NCBI GenBank assembly: GCA_002751075.1
Contig: NAOQ01000092.1
Span: forward strand, 4,183-41,460
Length of the DNA stretch: 37,278 nucleotides
Reading direction: 5' to 3'
Source: Ichthyophonus hoferi
Taxonomy: Eukaryota > Opisthokonta > Ichthyosporea > Ichthyophonida > Ichthyophonidae
Shown: one piece after another, positions 12,532 to 23,642 of the stretch
How the letters are laid out: each line of letters opens with the position of its first letter
Numbering within the stretch: position 1 is the stretch's first letter
Notes under the pieces: model-generated
Databases searched by the model: none
What the model saw: the letters and a program-made list of their open reading frames with translations, nothing else
What the model was told of the DNA's origin: nothing
Translations under genes and position numbers: made by a program

Positions 12532-12802
12532 CTCTTACAAGCTTACGTTGTTATTATTTTTGAGAAGTTCTGTTCTTATTATATATTGCTTTATTAAAAA
12601 AAAAAATTTCTTGAAACGTGCCATAAAGTAATTAACCAAGCCAAGAGAATTCATAGCAATAATATTGAATGGAACGATATATTCAGTAGTTATTTTAGTC
12701 TGTTTTTTTTTTTTTTTTCAAAAATCTTAATGCAGTACTGGCATCTTTCATACTGTTTCAGTCTAATAAATCAATTCCAACCTTTGATGGGTCATTATGT
12801 AG

Positions 12803-12809
12803 TATAAAA
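12803..12809 (+). promoter_or_regulatory. TATA box of the second conserved block, unit 1
   Basis: TATAAAA in TAGTATAAAACGCATGCATTG. Here the short ORF that follows it, starting at ATGGAGGTGAAG, stops after 12 codons. Confidence 0.4.
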
Positions 12810-13089
12810 CGCATGCATTGAACAGATTATCAGACATTGAGAATAAATATGGAGGTGAAGCTATCACATGTCATTATAGTATACTGAAAACAAAAGAATA
12901 ATAAAATTAACGACACTTGATATATATTTTTTTGTAAAATTGTTATTTAACTTTTATTACTAATACTGTGTAAGAGAATTGATCTATGTGCTTATGGGTA
13001 CAAATTATTATCATATTAGTGTTTTCTAATGAGACACCGAGTATCAAGTACATCGTTGAGAGCAATTTATAATAGATATACTTAACATA

Positions 13090-13398
13090 TGTATAAGAAT
13101 CTGTAGTAGTTCCAGCGACTTGCCCACAGCTTTCGGAATCTCCAATTGAATATTGTATATTAGTTAATCTTGCTGGCCCTGCAGTAGTAATAGTCACTTG
13201 ATCTGATCTCTCCTTAAGGCTGAGTTGTTGTGGTAGAGGTTTTATAGAAGGCACATATACCGACTCTCTAAGTAACTGGTGGTAGTAATTATACCTATGT
13301 TTTAATTCAGAGAGAATTGATACTTCAATTTGCTTGGGTTCTAATGTAGAAATTGCACAATGAACCCGATCAGTAAGGTGTGCTATATTGCAATGCAA
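13090..13398 (-). CDS. Coding-like fragment of unknown family within the insertion
   Basis: The open frame on the minus strand starts at an ATG at 13398. A possible splice acceptor (CAATATAG) lies a few codons inside it. About 100 residues of mixed, non-repetitive composition follow, including LKERSDQVTITTAGPARL and SIGDSESCGQVAGTTTDSY, until the frame crosses into array sequence at about 13090, where its composition becomes AT-driven. No family is recognised. It could be an exon carried along by a mobile element or a chance frame. Reasons to keep it are its GC content and balanced residue use compared with random frames nearby. Confidence 0.3.
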
Positions 13399-14090
13399 AT
13401 ATTAAATATTGTCACTATTGAATTTTTTTAGGCAGTTCTCTGACTACTGAACGAGCGAGAGATCTGCCAGTACCAACAGTGGACTAGCCATTAAAATAAC
13501 AATGTGATTATTACATACATATAATTAAATGCAAACTTTTGAGTGTGTTACGAGTTCTTGCGTATTTTTACTACTGTAATCACGTATGTGAGCGGGTATG
13601 CCGGGGGCCGCATAAAGCTGCGGGGGCTTTATTTGTCATTTCCGTTTTGATATATAATTTTCAGATCTTTATCGTGCATGTCAATTGCGGTTAACACCTG
13701 TATATTTGCAGTCATTATTGTAAATAGGACTGATTGTAAAGATTATTATTGGCTAACACAACTTCATGATAGGTCCCAGAGACCTACTAGAATTGTCTGA
13801 TCTTACCCACGGTACTTGAAATAATGTTGTTCAGACTAACTGATTTTCTCATTGATATAAGTGTTCATATATTGTGTACTATGTACTGACAAATCGATTT
13901 ACTTTTGGCAAACAGTATCCGATTAACCAATATAAGAGTGATCATTGCATTACCTCTTGTTATCAGGGTTTGGATCAAATTATGTATTCATTCGCAGTTA
14001 ACGATCTTGTACCATTATGTAATCATGTGTTTTTTGCTAAACTAACGAAAACATACTTTGCATTTTTTAAAAAATTAAATATATTTCTTT
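13095..14090. mobile_element. Foreign insertion of about 1 kb inside an array unit
   Basis: Array similarity breaks after ATACTTAACATATGTA and resumes at AATTGTGAAATTCATATTGCG near 14097. The insert differs in composition and includes a GC-rich patch, GCCGGGGGCCGCATAAAGCTG, near 13600. On the minus strand it carries a coding-like stretch that could begin at an acceptor near 13380 and reads through about 13090. This includes IAHLTDRVHCAISTLEPKQI and LSELKHRYNYYHQLLRESVY and is of no recognised family. Its right half (about 13497-14015) is shared with 33160-33700. It replaces rather than simply interrupts part of the unit. The exact ends and the class of the element are unknown. Confidence 0.55.
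13497..14015 (+). repeat. Dispersed repeat, copy A (matches 33160-33700)
   Basis: Shared islands in the same order and orientation in both places include AACTGATTGTAAAGATT (GACTGATTGTAAAGATT here), TATTGGCTAA, AGGTCxCAGAGACC, GAATTGTCTGATCT and AGTTAACGATCTTGTA. By eye, identity over the best half is roughly 75-80%, so the copies are old. Confidence 0.85.
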
Positions 14091-14099
14091 ACTAACTAA

Positions 14100-15420
14100 T
14101 TGTGAAATTCATATTGCGTAACATACCAAAGTTTAAAACAAATATGTAATTGCTGCAATATAATCCATCAATCAGAAAATCAAATCCATTGATATGTGGT
14201 ACAAAACGACCATAAGCCAGCAATAATTTTACTCCAATAGGGGTGAGATTCCAGAAGTATTACTCTTCCGAGCCAATCAGAATGGTATGAAAAAATAATT
14301 CTAATTTCTGGTACAAAATAGTTGATCGATGGTAATGTAAGATTATTAAAAACGATAAACATATACCCAAGCCAAAACAATTCATAATAATAATATTGAA
14401 TGGAACTATGTATTTAGTAGGTATTTCAGTATGTTTTTTTTTTCAATAATTTTAATGTAATACTGTCATTTTCCGTACTACTTCATTCTACTGGATTAAT
14501 TCCAACCTTCAATTGGTCATTGTATAGAATAAAACGCATACATCAAACAGATTATTAGACATTAAAAATAAACAAGGAGGCGAGGTTATCACATGTCATT
14601 ATAGTAAACCGAAAATAAAGGAATAATATAATTGATTGCACTTAATATGAATGTCTTTATATAGTTGTCATTAAACGTTTATTACTAATAATGTATTAGA
14701 GGATTGATCTATGTGCTATGTGCCTATGGATATAAGTTAGAACCATGTTAATGGTTTTTAAAGTGACACTGAGTAGCATGTGCTTGGTTAAAGGCAACCT
14801 ATAAAATATATACCTAGTATATGTAATCATTTATGTTTCGTTAAAATAACCGAAAAATATTTTGTATTTATTAAATGTATATCTTTAAGTGAAAACGGCT
14901 ACTCTGACAAAAAATGATAATGCATCTCAATGTGATAAATCATCTGTACTTACTTTATAGTTATAGGTATTCAAGCTGTACTTAATTTGTAAACTATACA
15001 AACGGTAGTGTATAACTCGAACGGCTGGAATGTTTTTTATTCCTCTCAATAGCCTTATTTTGAACTCGAAGGGAAACCCCGTATATAAAAATATTTAAAC
15101 CTTTGCCATCCTTGTATCCAACCCTCCAATAAAAACACAAAGCTTGTCCAGCAGGTTTTTGGTACACATGCTAACAGAAAAACAATATGACTAATGCACA
15201 ACACATACGTTTTAAAATCAGACATCAGCACCAATTAATAAGTAACTCAATCAGCACTGGGTTTCTAAAAAAACAAAAATATAATAAAATATTGTTCTTT
15301 GAAGTGCCGCTAGACATATTTATTATCTGGATAGCTAAAGATGCATACGATCTAGAGGGTTTGTGCAATCAACCAGGATGTACTGATTAATTGTAAACTC
15401 ATATTGTTATGACCGTGGTT
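14100..15420 (+). repeat. Geneless array unit with internal deletion
   Basis: The unit runs normally to AAACGATAAACATATACCC (about 14363), then joins directly to the AAGCCAAAACAATTCATAATAATAATATTGAATGG block that normally lies about 1.1 kb later. The promoter, leader, ORF and 3' hairpin are therefore missing. Its second TATA is also altered (GAATAAAA at about 14526) and the following ATG is lost. Confidence 0.8.
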
Positions 15421-15894
15421 CATGCCAAAATTGAAAGTAAATGACTGCTGCAATGTAATCCATCAATCAGTAAATCAAATCGATTGATAAGTGGCACAAA
15501 GCGATTCATATAGCCAGTAATAAATGTAATCCAATAGGGGTGAGATTCCACAATTATCACATTTCCGAGCCAATCAGAATAGTATGAAATATAAGAGTCA
15601 AACTTTGGTACAAGATAGTTGATCGATGGTAACATCCATCCTTGAAAATACATTCTAGTTGGGACATATATGTCTCACTGCACCCCATAAAGCCAGCCAT
15701 ATATATTGTTATTTACAATAATACTTTATATAATTTGAACCTAGCTTTGTTGGTAAATATCTCAAATATATAAAGTAAATAATATTACCTATTACCTACG
15801 TGTACTATATTATATATAACCTCTACTATTAGTTCTACCACTATGATCAAGTCACGGCCAACGGTTAGTTTGTTTAATTGAGGTATATGTACAA

Positions 15895-16171
15895 CCAATA
15901 ATACAAAAGATACCATATTAAATATTAACTGAACAAATCAAAACAAAAGACAAGTTGCCAATAGAAATACATAAATTGCATGCCCAGCCAATGAAAGGAT
16001 CTATTATCAATATAACATGCAGGTTTTAACTGATGGAGTACTAGTTCATCAGTGCCAAGATGTGATTGGTGTCGCTGAACGGTAGCTACCTAGATCTTCC
16101 CCTTCTCCACAGATCAGATTCAACCTGTATCCGAACCTCGTTGAAAATATTGAATCTTAAACGTATATAAA
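15895..16171 (+). promoter_or_regulatory. Promoter of micropeptide copy 2
   Basis: CCAAT boxes at 15895, 15958 and 15988, ATTGG at 16065-16069, TATATAAA at 16164-16171. ATTGG to TATA is 99 bp, as in the other copies. This is the most complete example of the layout. Confidence 0.78.
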
Positions 16172-16338
16172 TCCCACATCATATATCATACTTTTCAACT
16201 TGTTCTTGCCAGAATATAAGAAAGTACAGCCAAAGAACAACTGCGAGCTCTACTGCTTAAGCCGCGACTGTTTAGGTTTGCTTCGCATTTTTTTCTACAA
16301 AGCACTTAGGCAATCTACTCGTTCCCTTACAGAGAATC

Positions 16339-16413
16339 ATGGATAACAACTGCATTTACGTAGTCAGCGACTACCTTGATTGTGAAGGTTGGGCCGCCAC
16401 TTGTTTTGTCTAA
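16339..16413 (+). CDS. Micropeptide, array copy 2 (24 aa)
   Basis: Begins MDNNCIYVVSDYLDCEGW and ends AATCFV. The three cysteines are at 5, 15 and 22. There is no signal peptide or membrane segment. The charge is clearly acidic (Asp 2, 11, 14 and Glu 16; no Lys or Arg), so a secreted antimicrobial role is unlikely on composition alone. No ATG lies between the predicted transcription start (about 16195) and this ORF, so it should be the first ORF met by scanning ribosomes. The context AATCATGG is strong. Codons differ from neighbouring copies mainly at synonymous sites (GAT for Asp14, GCC for Ala19, ACT for Thr21). Confidence 0.78.
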   Translation: MDNNCIYVVSDYLDCEGWAATCFV

Positions 16414-16558
16414 AGGAATTACTACCTTTACTATATGTACTGCCACTGTAGCCAACATATACTGATGATCTCTGTCCTTGAGCCTCCACTGCTTAACAAA
16501 ACTATTTATACGTCCACAATGTACATTAGACATGCCAATTTTAAAGTAAATATTATTA

Positions 16559-16588
16559 AATAAAACAGTTTGCGCCTTATATGCGCAA
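16559..16588 (+). terminator. Poly(A) signal and 3' hairpin of copy 2
   Basis: AATAAA at 16559-16564, then a perfect stem TTGCGC/GCGCAA around loop CTTATAT at 16570-16588. Cleavage would be expected in or just after the hairpin. Confidence 0.65.
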
Positions 16589-16863
16589 TTATTGTTAGCT
16601 TACTTTGTTTTAATTTTTGGAAAACAGCCAGTTTTATTATATATTGTTTTTATCAAAAGAAATGCATTCTTTAGATGTTTACGACATTAAATAATTACCC
16701 AAAACCAAAACAATACATAATTACAATAATGAGTGGAACTATGTATCAGTTATTTTAGTCTTTTTTCTTTTTCTTTTTTCAAATCCCTCAATATAATGCT
16801 GGCATTTTCTATCTTGCTTCACTCTACTGGATCCATTCCAATCCTCAATGGGTCATTCTATAG

Positions 16864-16981
16864 TATAAAACGAATAAATTGAAAAGATTATCAGGCATTG
16901 AAAATAAACATGGAGGTGAGGTTATCATATGTCGTTATAGTAGACTGGAAACAAAGGAATAGTATAATTGACGGCACTTAA
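16864..16981 (+). other. Second conserved block, unit 2: TATA box plus 23-aa ORF
   Basis: TATAAAA at 16864-16870 and, 46 bp on, an ATG at 16910 opening a 23-residue frame MEVRLSYVVIVDWKQRNS.. to TAA at 16979-16981. The block is well conserved in DNA across the array, but the frame is open in only three of six units. Coding status is doubtful. Confidence 0.25.
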
Positions 16982-18297
16982 TATATATATTTTATATAGT
17001 TTTTATTTATCATTTATTACTAATACTCTATCAGAGAATTGATTTATGTGCCTATAGTTATAAATTATGGCCATACTAGTGTTTCTAAAGTAACACTGAG
17101 TGTCATGTGCATCACTGAAGACAACTTAAAATAGGTGTATTTAACAAATGTAATAATTTGATTTTGTTAAACCAAAAACAATTATTTCTTATTTATTGCA
17201 TGTATATCTTTAAGTTAAGACAGCTACTCTATCAACAAAATGACAATGTATCTCGGTTTATTAAATCATTTGTGCCTACTTCAGAGAATTATGGGTATTC
17301 AAGTCAAACATAATTTGTAAACCATTTAAACAACAGTGTATAAGTCAAACGGCCAGAAATGTTTCACGCTATTTTCAAGTCTTATTGTGAACCCCTGGGG
17401 AAAATCCCTACATAAAATACCTTTAAGATTTTCCCACCCTTGTGCCCTCCTCCAACATAAATGCTAAACTTTCACAGCATCCAGGTGGCAAACATGTCAA
17501 CTGAAGGGCAGTATGTGCTTATGTACAACACATGTCTACTAAAACAAGATACCAGCACTAATTAGTAAGTATACCAGCTTTACTTTTTTTAATATATATA
17601 CAAAACGTTAGTTCTTTGGTGTGAAAGTAGGGGTATCGTTGGGATAAGTAAACTTACACACGATCCAGTGAGGTAGTATAATTAGCCATCGTATACCGAC
17701 TAATTAGGAAACTCATATTTACATAACTTTATGACTGTGGTGCATACCAAAACCGAAAATAAATAATTGTTGCAATATAATCCATCAATTAGAAAATCAA
17801 ATCGATAAGTGGCACCAAACGACTAATAAAGCCAGTGATGATTTTAATCCAATCGGGGTGAGATTCCACAAGTATAACCTTTCTGAGCCATTCAAAATGT
17901 TATGAAACATAGGATTCTAATTTCTGGTACAAGATAGTTGATCGATGGTAATGTAAAATAGTTAAAAATGATAAACACACATTCGTCATTGAAAATGGAT
18001 TCTGGTTGGAATATATATGTACAACTGCACCACATACAACCACCTAAGTTGATTGTTATTTACAACAATACTTTATATAGTTGTGAACTTAGCTTTGTTG
18101 ATAAAATTTACAAATCTCTAAAGTAAATAGCATGACCTACGTGTACTACATTATATATAACCCCTACTAGTAGCACTACCACTATGATCAAGCCGCGCCA
18201 ACGGTTAGCTTTTTTAATTGATGGATATGTACAATCAATAATACAAAAGATCCCATATTTAATATTAACCAAACGAATAAAACGGAAAAACCAATTG

Positions 18298-18510
18298 CCA
18301 ATGGGAATGCAGATATAGCATGTCCAGCCAATGAAAGAACGTTATAATCAATATAATATGTAAGTTTTAAATAACGGGATACTAGCTCATCAGAGCCAGC
18401 GTGTGATTGGTGTCGCTAAACGGTAGGTACTTGGATCTTCCCCTCCCCCACAGATCAGATTCAATTTGTATCCGAGCCTCGTTGAAATGTTGAACCTGAA
18501 TCGTATATAA
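18298..18510 (+). promoter_or_regulatory. Promoter of micropeptide copy 3
   Basis: CCAAT at 18298 and 18328, ATTGG at 18406-18410, TATATAA at 18504-18510. The distal box has drifted to TCAAT (about 18235). Confidence 0.72.
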
Positions 18511-18683
18511 CTCGCACATCGTGTGCCATTCCATTCGAACTGCTCTTGTTTGTAGTTAGGAAAGTACTGCGGAAGAACATCAGCGAGCGCTACTGCCTAA
18601 GTCGCAATCGTTTTGGTTCACTTTGTGCTTTTTCCCTCACAGTACCTAGGCAAAGCAATCTTCTCGTTCCATTGCAGAGAATC

Positions 18684-18758
18684 ATGGATAACAACTGCAT
18701 TTACGTAGTCAGCGACTACCTTGACTGTGAAGGTTGGGCTGCCACCTGTTTTGCCTAA
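18684..18758 (+). CDS. Micropeptide, array copy 3 (24 aa)
   Basis: Starts MDNNCIYVVSDYLDCEGW and ends AATCFA, identical in protein to copy 5. The reading frame happens to stay open back to about 18546, but that extension has no ATG. The equivalent leader is closed or in another frame in the other copies, so the ATG at 18684 is the supported start. It lies 180 bp after the TATA start, with no ATG in the predicted leader. A pyrimidine-rich tract ending TTGCAG just before AGAATCATGG resembles a splice acceptor, so a 5' leader intron is possible. Confidence 0.8.
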   Translation: MDNNCIYVVSDYLDCEGWAATCFA

Positions 18759-18912
18759 AGGAATTGCCACCTTTACTATATGGACCGCCATTGTCGCCAC
18801 CATATTTCTAATAATCTTCATCATTGGACCACAACTAATTATAAAAGCTATCAAAAAGTCCACCATGTACATTAAACGTGCCAATATGATAATATGATAA
18901 TATATATTATTT

Positions 18913-18942
18913 AATAAAATGGTTTGCGCTCTATATGTGCAA
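18913..18942 (+). terminator. Poly(A) signal and 3' hairpin of copy 3
   Basis: AATAAA at 18913-18918. The stem is TTGCGC (18924-18929) with GTGCAA (18937-18942). The C-to-T change in the right arm leaves a G-U pair, so the stem is kept in RNA. Confidence 0.62.
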
Positions 18943-20600
18943 CTCTTATAAACTTATTTTATTATTATTTTTGAGAAGCTGTGATTTTTATTATAAATTT
19001 TTTTACTCAAAATAAATGTTTTGTTGAAATGTTCACGTCATAAAATATTTATCCAAGTTAAAACAATTTATAATAATAATATTGAATAAAACTGTATATT
19101 GAGTAATTATTTCAGACTGTCTTCGTTTGAAGATCTTAATATAATATGGATATTTTCCGTACTGCTTCAGTTTATGAAATCATTTCTAACCTTCAATGAG
19201 TCATTACGTAATATAAAACGGTTTTATTAACCAGTATTATCAGTCATTGAGAATAAACATGGAGGTGAGGTTATCAGATGTCATTATAGTAGACTGAAAA
19301 TAAAGGAGCAATATAATTGACGGAACGTAGTATAATTATCTTTATGTAATTGTTATTTAAACTTTATTGACTAACCCTGTATCAGAAAATTGATCTATGT
19401 GCCTATGGGTATAAATTATAACCATATTAATGCTTTTTAATGCTACTGCGTATTATGTGCCTCGTTGTGGGCAAGGTATAATAGATATACTTAAGATATG
19501 TAACAATCTGGTTTTGCTAAGCCAATATGAAAATATTTTGTACTTATTAAATGCATATCTTTAAATCAAGACAGCTATCCTAGCAACAAAACGATAATGC
19601 ATTTCGGCCTATTAAATCATTCGTACCTATTTTAGAAAGATACATGCATTCAAGCGAAACATAATTTTTAAAAGAATGTAAAAAGCGGTGTGTAACCTAA
19701 ACAATCAATTAATTTACACTACTTGCGGCAGCCCTATCGTGAACCCCTGGGGAAAACCCTTACATAAAAGACATATAAGCTTTTCCCGCTCTTATGCCCC
19801 ACCCTCCAACATAAATACATAACTTTCAGAGCATCCAGTGAAAATATCAATAGAAGGGCAGCGTGCGCTAATGAACAAAACATGTCTATCAAAACCAGCC
19901 ATCAACACCAGTTAATATGTGAACCAGCTTTACGTTTTTTAAAAACAAAGAAATCAATTGAAGATTTTTCTTAGGAGTGCAACTCGAAATATCAACTGGA
20001 TAAGTGAAGTTATATGATCCAGTGGACTGTATAATTAACAATGGTATACTGAGTAATTGTGAAGCTCATATCTTACATAACTTTATGACCGTGGGTGGTG
20101 CATGCCAAAGCTGAAAACAAATAATTGCTGCAATGTAATTCATCAATCAGAAAATCAAATTATTGATAAGTGGCACAAAACGAGTCATATAGCCAGCGAT
20201 AAATTTAATCCAATAGGGGTGAGATTCCACAAATATCTTCCGAGCCATTCATAATGATACGAAAAATAGAATTTAGCTTTTGGTACAAAATAGTTGATCG
20301 ATGGTAATGTAAAACGGTTACAAATGATAAATACCCACATCTAGTTGGAATATATATGTCCAACTACATCTTATAAAACCATCCAAATTTATTGTTATTT
20401 ACAATAATACTTCCTATAGTTGTGAACGTAGCTTTGTTGGTAAAAGTTACGAATCCATAAAAACATAAATATTGCCTATACTATGATGATCAAATAACGA
20501 CCAACGTTTGACTATTTTAATTGATATATATGTACAACCAGTAATACAAAAGATAGCATATTTTATATTAACCGAACGAATAAAAAGGAAAAGTTAATTG

Positions 20601-20814
20601 CCAATAGGAATGCGCAAATTGCCTGTCCAGCCTATGAAAAAATCTATTGTCAATATAACATGCAGGTTTTAACTGACGGGGTACTAGTTCATCAGAGCCA
20701 GGGTGTAATTGGTGTCACTAAACGGTGAATACTTGGATCTTCCCCTCCCCCACAGATCAGATTCAATTTGTATCCGAGCCTCGTTGAAAATGTTGCATCT
20801 GAAACGTATATAAA
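20601..20814 (+). promoter_or_regulatory. Promoter of micropeptide copy 4
   Basis: CCAAT at 20601-20605, ATTGG at 20708-20712, TATATAAA at 20807-20814. Two of the other CCAAT boxes have decayed (CCAGT near 20537, CCTAT near 20631). Confidence 0.7.
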
Positions 20815-20987
20815 TCGCAAATCATATGTCATAACATTTAACTTGCTCTTGCCTTCGGTTAAGACAGTGCTGCCAGAGAACATCAGCAAACTCTACTGCC
20901 TAAGTCGCGATTGTTTTGGTTCACTTTGTGCTTTTTTCCTCACAGTACCTACGCAAAACAAATCTTCTCGTTCTACTACAGAGAATC

Positions 20988-21059
20988 ATGGATAACAACT
21001 GCATTTACGTTAGTGACTACCTTGACTGTGAAGGTTGGGCTGCCACCTGTTTTGACTAA
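20988..21059 (+). CDS. Micropeptide, array copy 4 (23 aa, one-codon deletion)
   Basis: Begins MDNNCIYVSDYLDCEGW and ends AATCFD. One of the two adjacent valines is missing through a clean 3-bp deletion. The frame and the core SDYLDCEGWAATC survive, though C5-C15 spacing is shortened by one residue. The last residue varies among copies (Ala, Val, Asp). An in-frame indel among many out-of-frame indels in the surrounding leader is itself a sign that the frame is under selection. The start lies 181 bp after TATA. Confidence 0.78.
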   Translation: MDNNCIYVSDYLDCEGWAATCFD

Positions 21060-21204
21060 AAGAATTGTCACCTTTAGTATATGGATCGCCATTGTCGCCA
21101 CCATATTCTAATTATCTTCATCATTGGACCTCAATTGGTTATGAAAGCTATAAAAAAGTTCATTATGTACATTAAACATACTAATACTATAATATATATA
21201 ATTT

Positions 21205-21234
21205 AATAAAATGCTTTGCGCCTTATATGCGCGA
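21205..21234 (+). terminator. Poly(A) signal and 3' hairpin of copy 4
   Basis: AATAAA at 21205-21210. The stem is TTGCGC (21216-21221) with GCGCGA (21229-21234); one pair is U-G. Confidence 0.62.
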
Positions 21235-21517
21235 CTCTTATAGGCATTTGTTTTTTTTTGTTTTTTGTTTTTGAAAAGTTGCAATTTTTATTATATGTAT
21301 TTTTACATAAAGAAATGTTTTGTTGAGATGTTCACGCCATAAAATCTTTATTCAAGTCAAAACAATTGATGATAATAATATTGAATAGAACTATGTTTTC
21401 AGCAATTATGCAATTATTTTAGTCCCTCTTTGTTTAAAGATCTTATGCAATATAAGCATCTTTGGTACTGCCTCAGTTTACTAAATCATTTCCAACCTTT
21501 AATGAGTCATTATATAG

Positions 21518-21636
21518 TATAAAAAGCTTATATTGAACAGTATTATCAGTCATTGAGAATAATCATGGAGGTGGGGTTATCATATGTCATTATATTAGAC
21601 TGGAAACAAAAGAGCAATATAATTGACGGTACATAA
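21518..21636 (+). other. Second conserved block, unit 4: TATA box plus 23-aa ORF
   Basis: TATAAAA at 21518-21524. ATG at 21565 opens MEVGLSYVIILDWKQKSN.. with stop at 21634-21636. The frame is open here, but replacements are as common as silent changes. Confidence 0.22.
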
Positions 21637-21742
21637 TATAAAAATGTTATATAGTTACTATTTAATCTTTATTACTAATACTGTATCAGGGAATTGATCT
21701 ATGTGCCTATAGGTATAAATTATGACTATATTAATGTTTTTT

Positions 21743-22220
21743 NNNNNNNNNNNNNNNNNNNNNNNNNNNNNNNNNNNNNNNNNNNNNNNNNNNNNNNNNN
21801 NNNNNNNNNNNNNNNNNNNNNNNNNNNNNNNNNNNNNNNNNNNNNNNNNNNNNNNNNNNNNNNNNNNNNNNNNNNNNNNNNNNNNNNNNNNNNNNNNNNN
21901 NNNNNNNNNNNNNNNNNNNNNNNNNNNNNNNNNNNNNNNNNNNNNNNNNNNNNNNNNNNNNNNNNNNNNNNNNNNNNNNNNNNNNNNNNNNNNNNNNNNN
22001 NNNNNNNNNNNNNNNNNNNNNNNNNNNNNNNNNNNNNNNNNNNNNNNNNNNNNNNNNNNNNNNNNNNNNNNNNNNNNNNNNNNNNNNNNNNNNNNNNNNN
22101 NNNNNNNNNNNNNNNNNNNNNNNNNNNNNNNNNNNNNNNNNNNNNNNNNNNNNNNNNNNNNNNNNNNNNNNNNNNNNNNNNNNNNNNNNNNNNNNNNNNN
22201 NNNNNNNNNNNNNNNNNNNN
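21743..22220. other. Assembly gap (478 N)
   Basis: A run of Ns inside the array. Flanking sequence on both sides belongs to the same block of a unit (ATTAATGTTTT.. and AATGTAACGTTGGGTATCAT). The expected distance between these points in other units is only a few bases. The gap may be an artefact of repeat collapse, or may hide extra units. Confidence 0.98.
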
Positions 22221-23376
22221 AATGTAACGTTGGGTATCATATGCATTGTTGAGGGCAAGCTATAAAAGATATGCTTAATATATGTAACAATCTGTGTTTG
22301 CTAAGCCAACATAAAGATATTTTGTATTTGTTAAATGTATATCTTAAATCAAGGCAGGTATTCTAATAACAAAATGATAATATATCTCGGTTTATTAAAT
22401 TATTCGTACTTACTTCATAGGGTTATAGATTCAAGCTAAACATAATTTGTAAAGAATGCAAAAAGCAGTATCTAATCTAAACGGCCGGAAATGTTTCTTA
22501 CTATTCTCGACAGTCTCATTTTGAGCCCAGCACCAGTGGGGAAAACCTTTACATAAATGACATGTAAGCTTTTCCCGCCCTTGTGCCCCGCCCTCCAACA
22601 TAAATACAAAACTGTTCCAGCATTCAGCTGGTAAACATATTAACTGAAGGGCATTCTACGCTAATGAACACTACATCTACTAAAATCAGCCATCAAGACC
22701 ACCTAATAAGTGAACCAGCTTTACATTTTTTAATAAAATAAAATAAATCTAAAACATCTTTCTTTGGAGTGCAACTCGACATATTATCTGGACAAGTGAA
22801 GTCGCATACGATCCAGAGAGGTATTATAATTAACCATGATATATTGTCTTATTGTGAACTCATATCTTGCGTCACCTTATGACTGTGGTGCATACCAAAG
22901 TTGAAAACAAATAATTGTTGCAATGTAATCCATGAATCAGAAAATCAAATCGATTGGTAAGTGAAGTGGCACAAAACGACTCATAAAGCCAATGATAATT
23001 TTAATCTAATAGGAGTGATTCCACAATTATCACCTTTTCGAGCCATTTATACTGATATGAAAAATAGGATTTAGCTTTTGGTACAAGATATTTGATCGAT
23101 GGTAACGTAAAACGGTTACAAATGATAAACACATACATCCATCTTTGAAAATGCACTCTAGTTGGAGTATTATATCCAACAGTTCCCCATAAGACCACAG
23201 GATTTATTGTTATTTACAATAATTCTTTATATAGTGGTGAACTTGGCTTTTTTAGTAAAATTTACAAATCTATAAAGAAAACAATACTACCTGTGTGTTA
23301 TTATAAGTGCTACTAGTCTACCACTATAATGATTAAATCACAATCAACGGTTGGCTTTTTTAATTGATATATTCAA

Positions 23377-23642
23377 CCAATAATATAAAAGATATCATAT
23401 TAAATATTAACCGAGCGAATCAAAAGAAAATACCAATTGCCTATAGGAATGCACAAATTGCATGTCCAGCCAATGAAAAGATCTATTATTAATATAGCAT
23501 GTATGTTTTAACTGACGGGATCAGAGCCAGGGTGTGATTGGTGTCACTACTAAACGGCACTTGGATCTTCCCCTCTCCCTCAGATCAGATTCAACCTGTA
23601 TCCGGTCCTCGTTGAAAATACTGGATCTGAAATGTATATAAA
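23377..23642 (+). promoter_or_regulatory. Promoter of micropeptide copy 5
   Basis: CCAAT at 23377, 23433 and 23470, ATTGG at 23537-23541, TATATAAA at 23635-23642. Confidence 0.75.

Noticed and set aside
16327-16533. Antisense ORFs over the micropeptide region (also 18618-18884)
   Set aside because: They overlap the micropeptide ORF on the other strand. The outlier at 27301 differs at sense third positions, which shows that the plus strand is the coding one.
18546-18758. 70-codon plus-strand frame ending in micropeptide copy 3
   Set aside because: The extension has no ATG and is out of frame or closed in the other copies (for example 12114-12353 and 20768-20995). It is taken as leader sequence.
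21694-22258. Three long open frames through the N run
   Set aside because: They are open only because the gap has no called bases.
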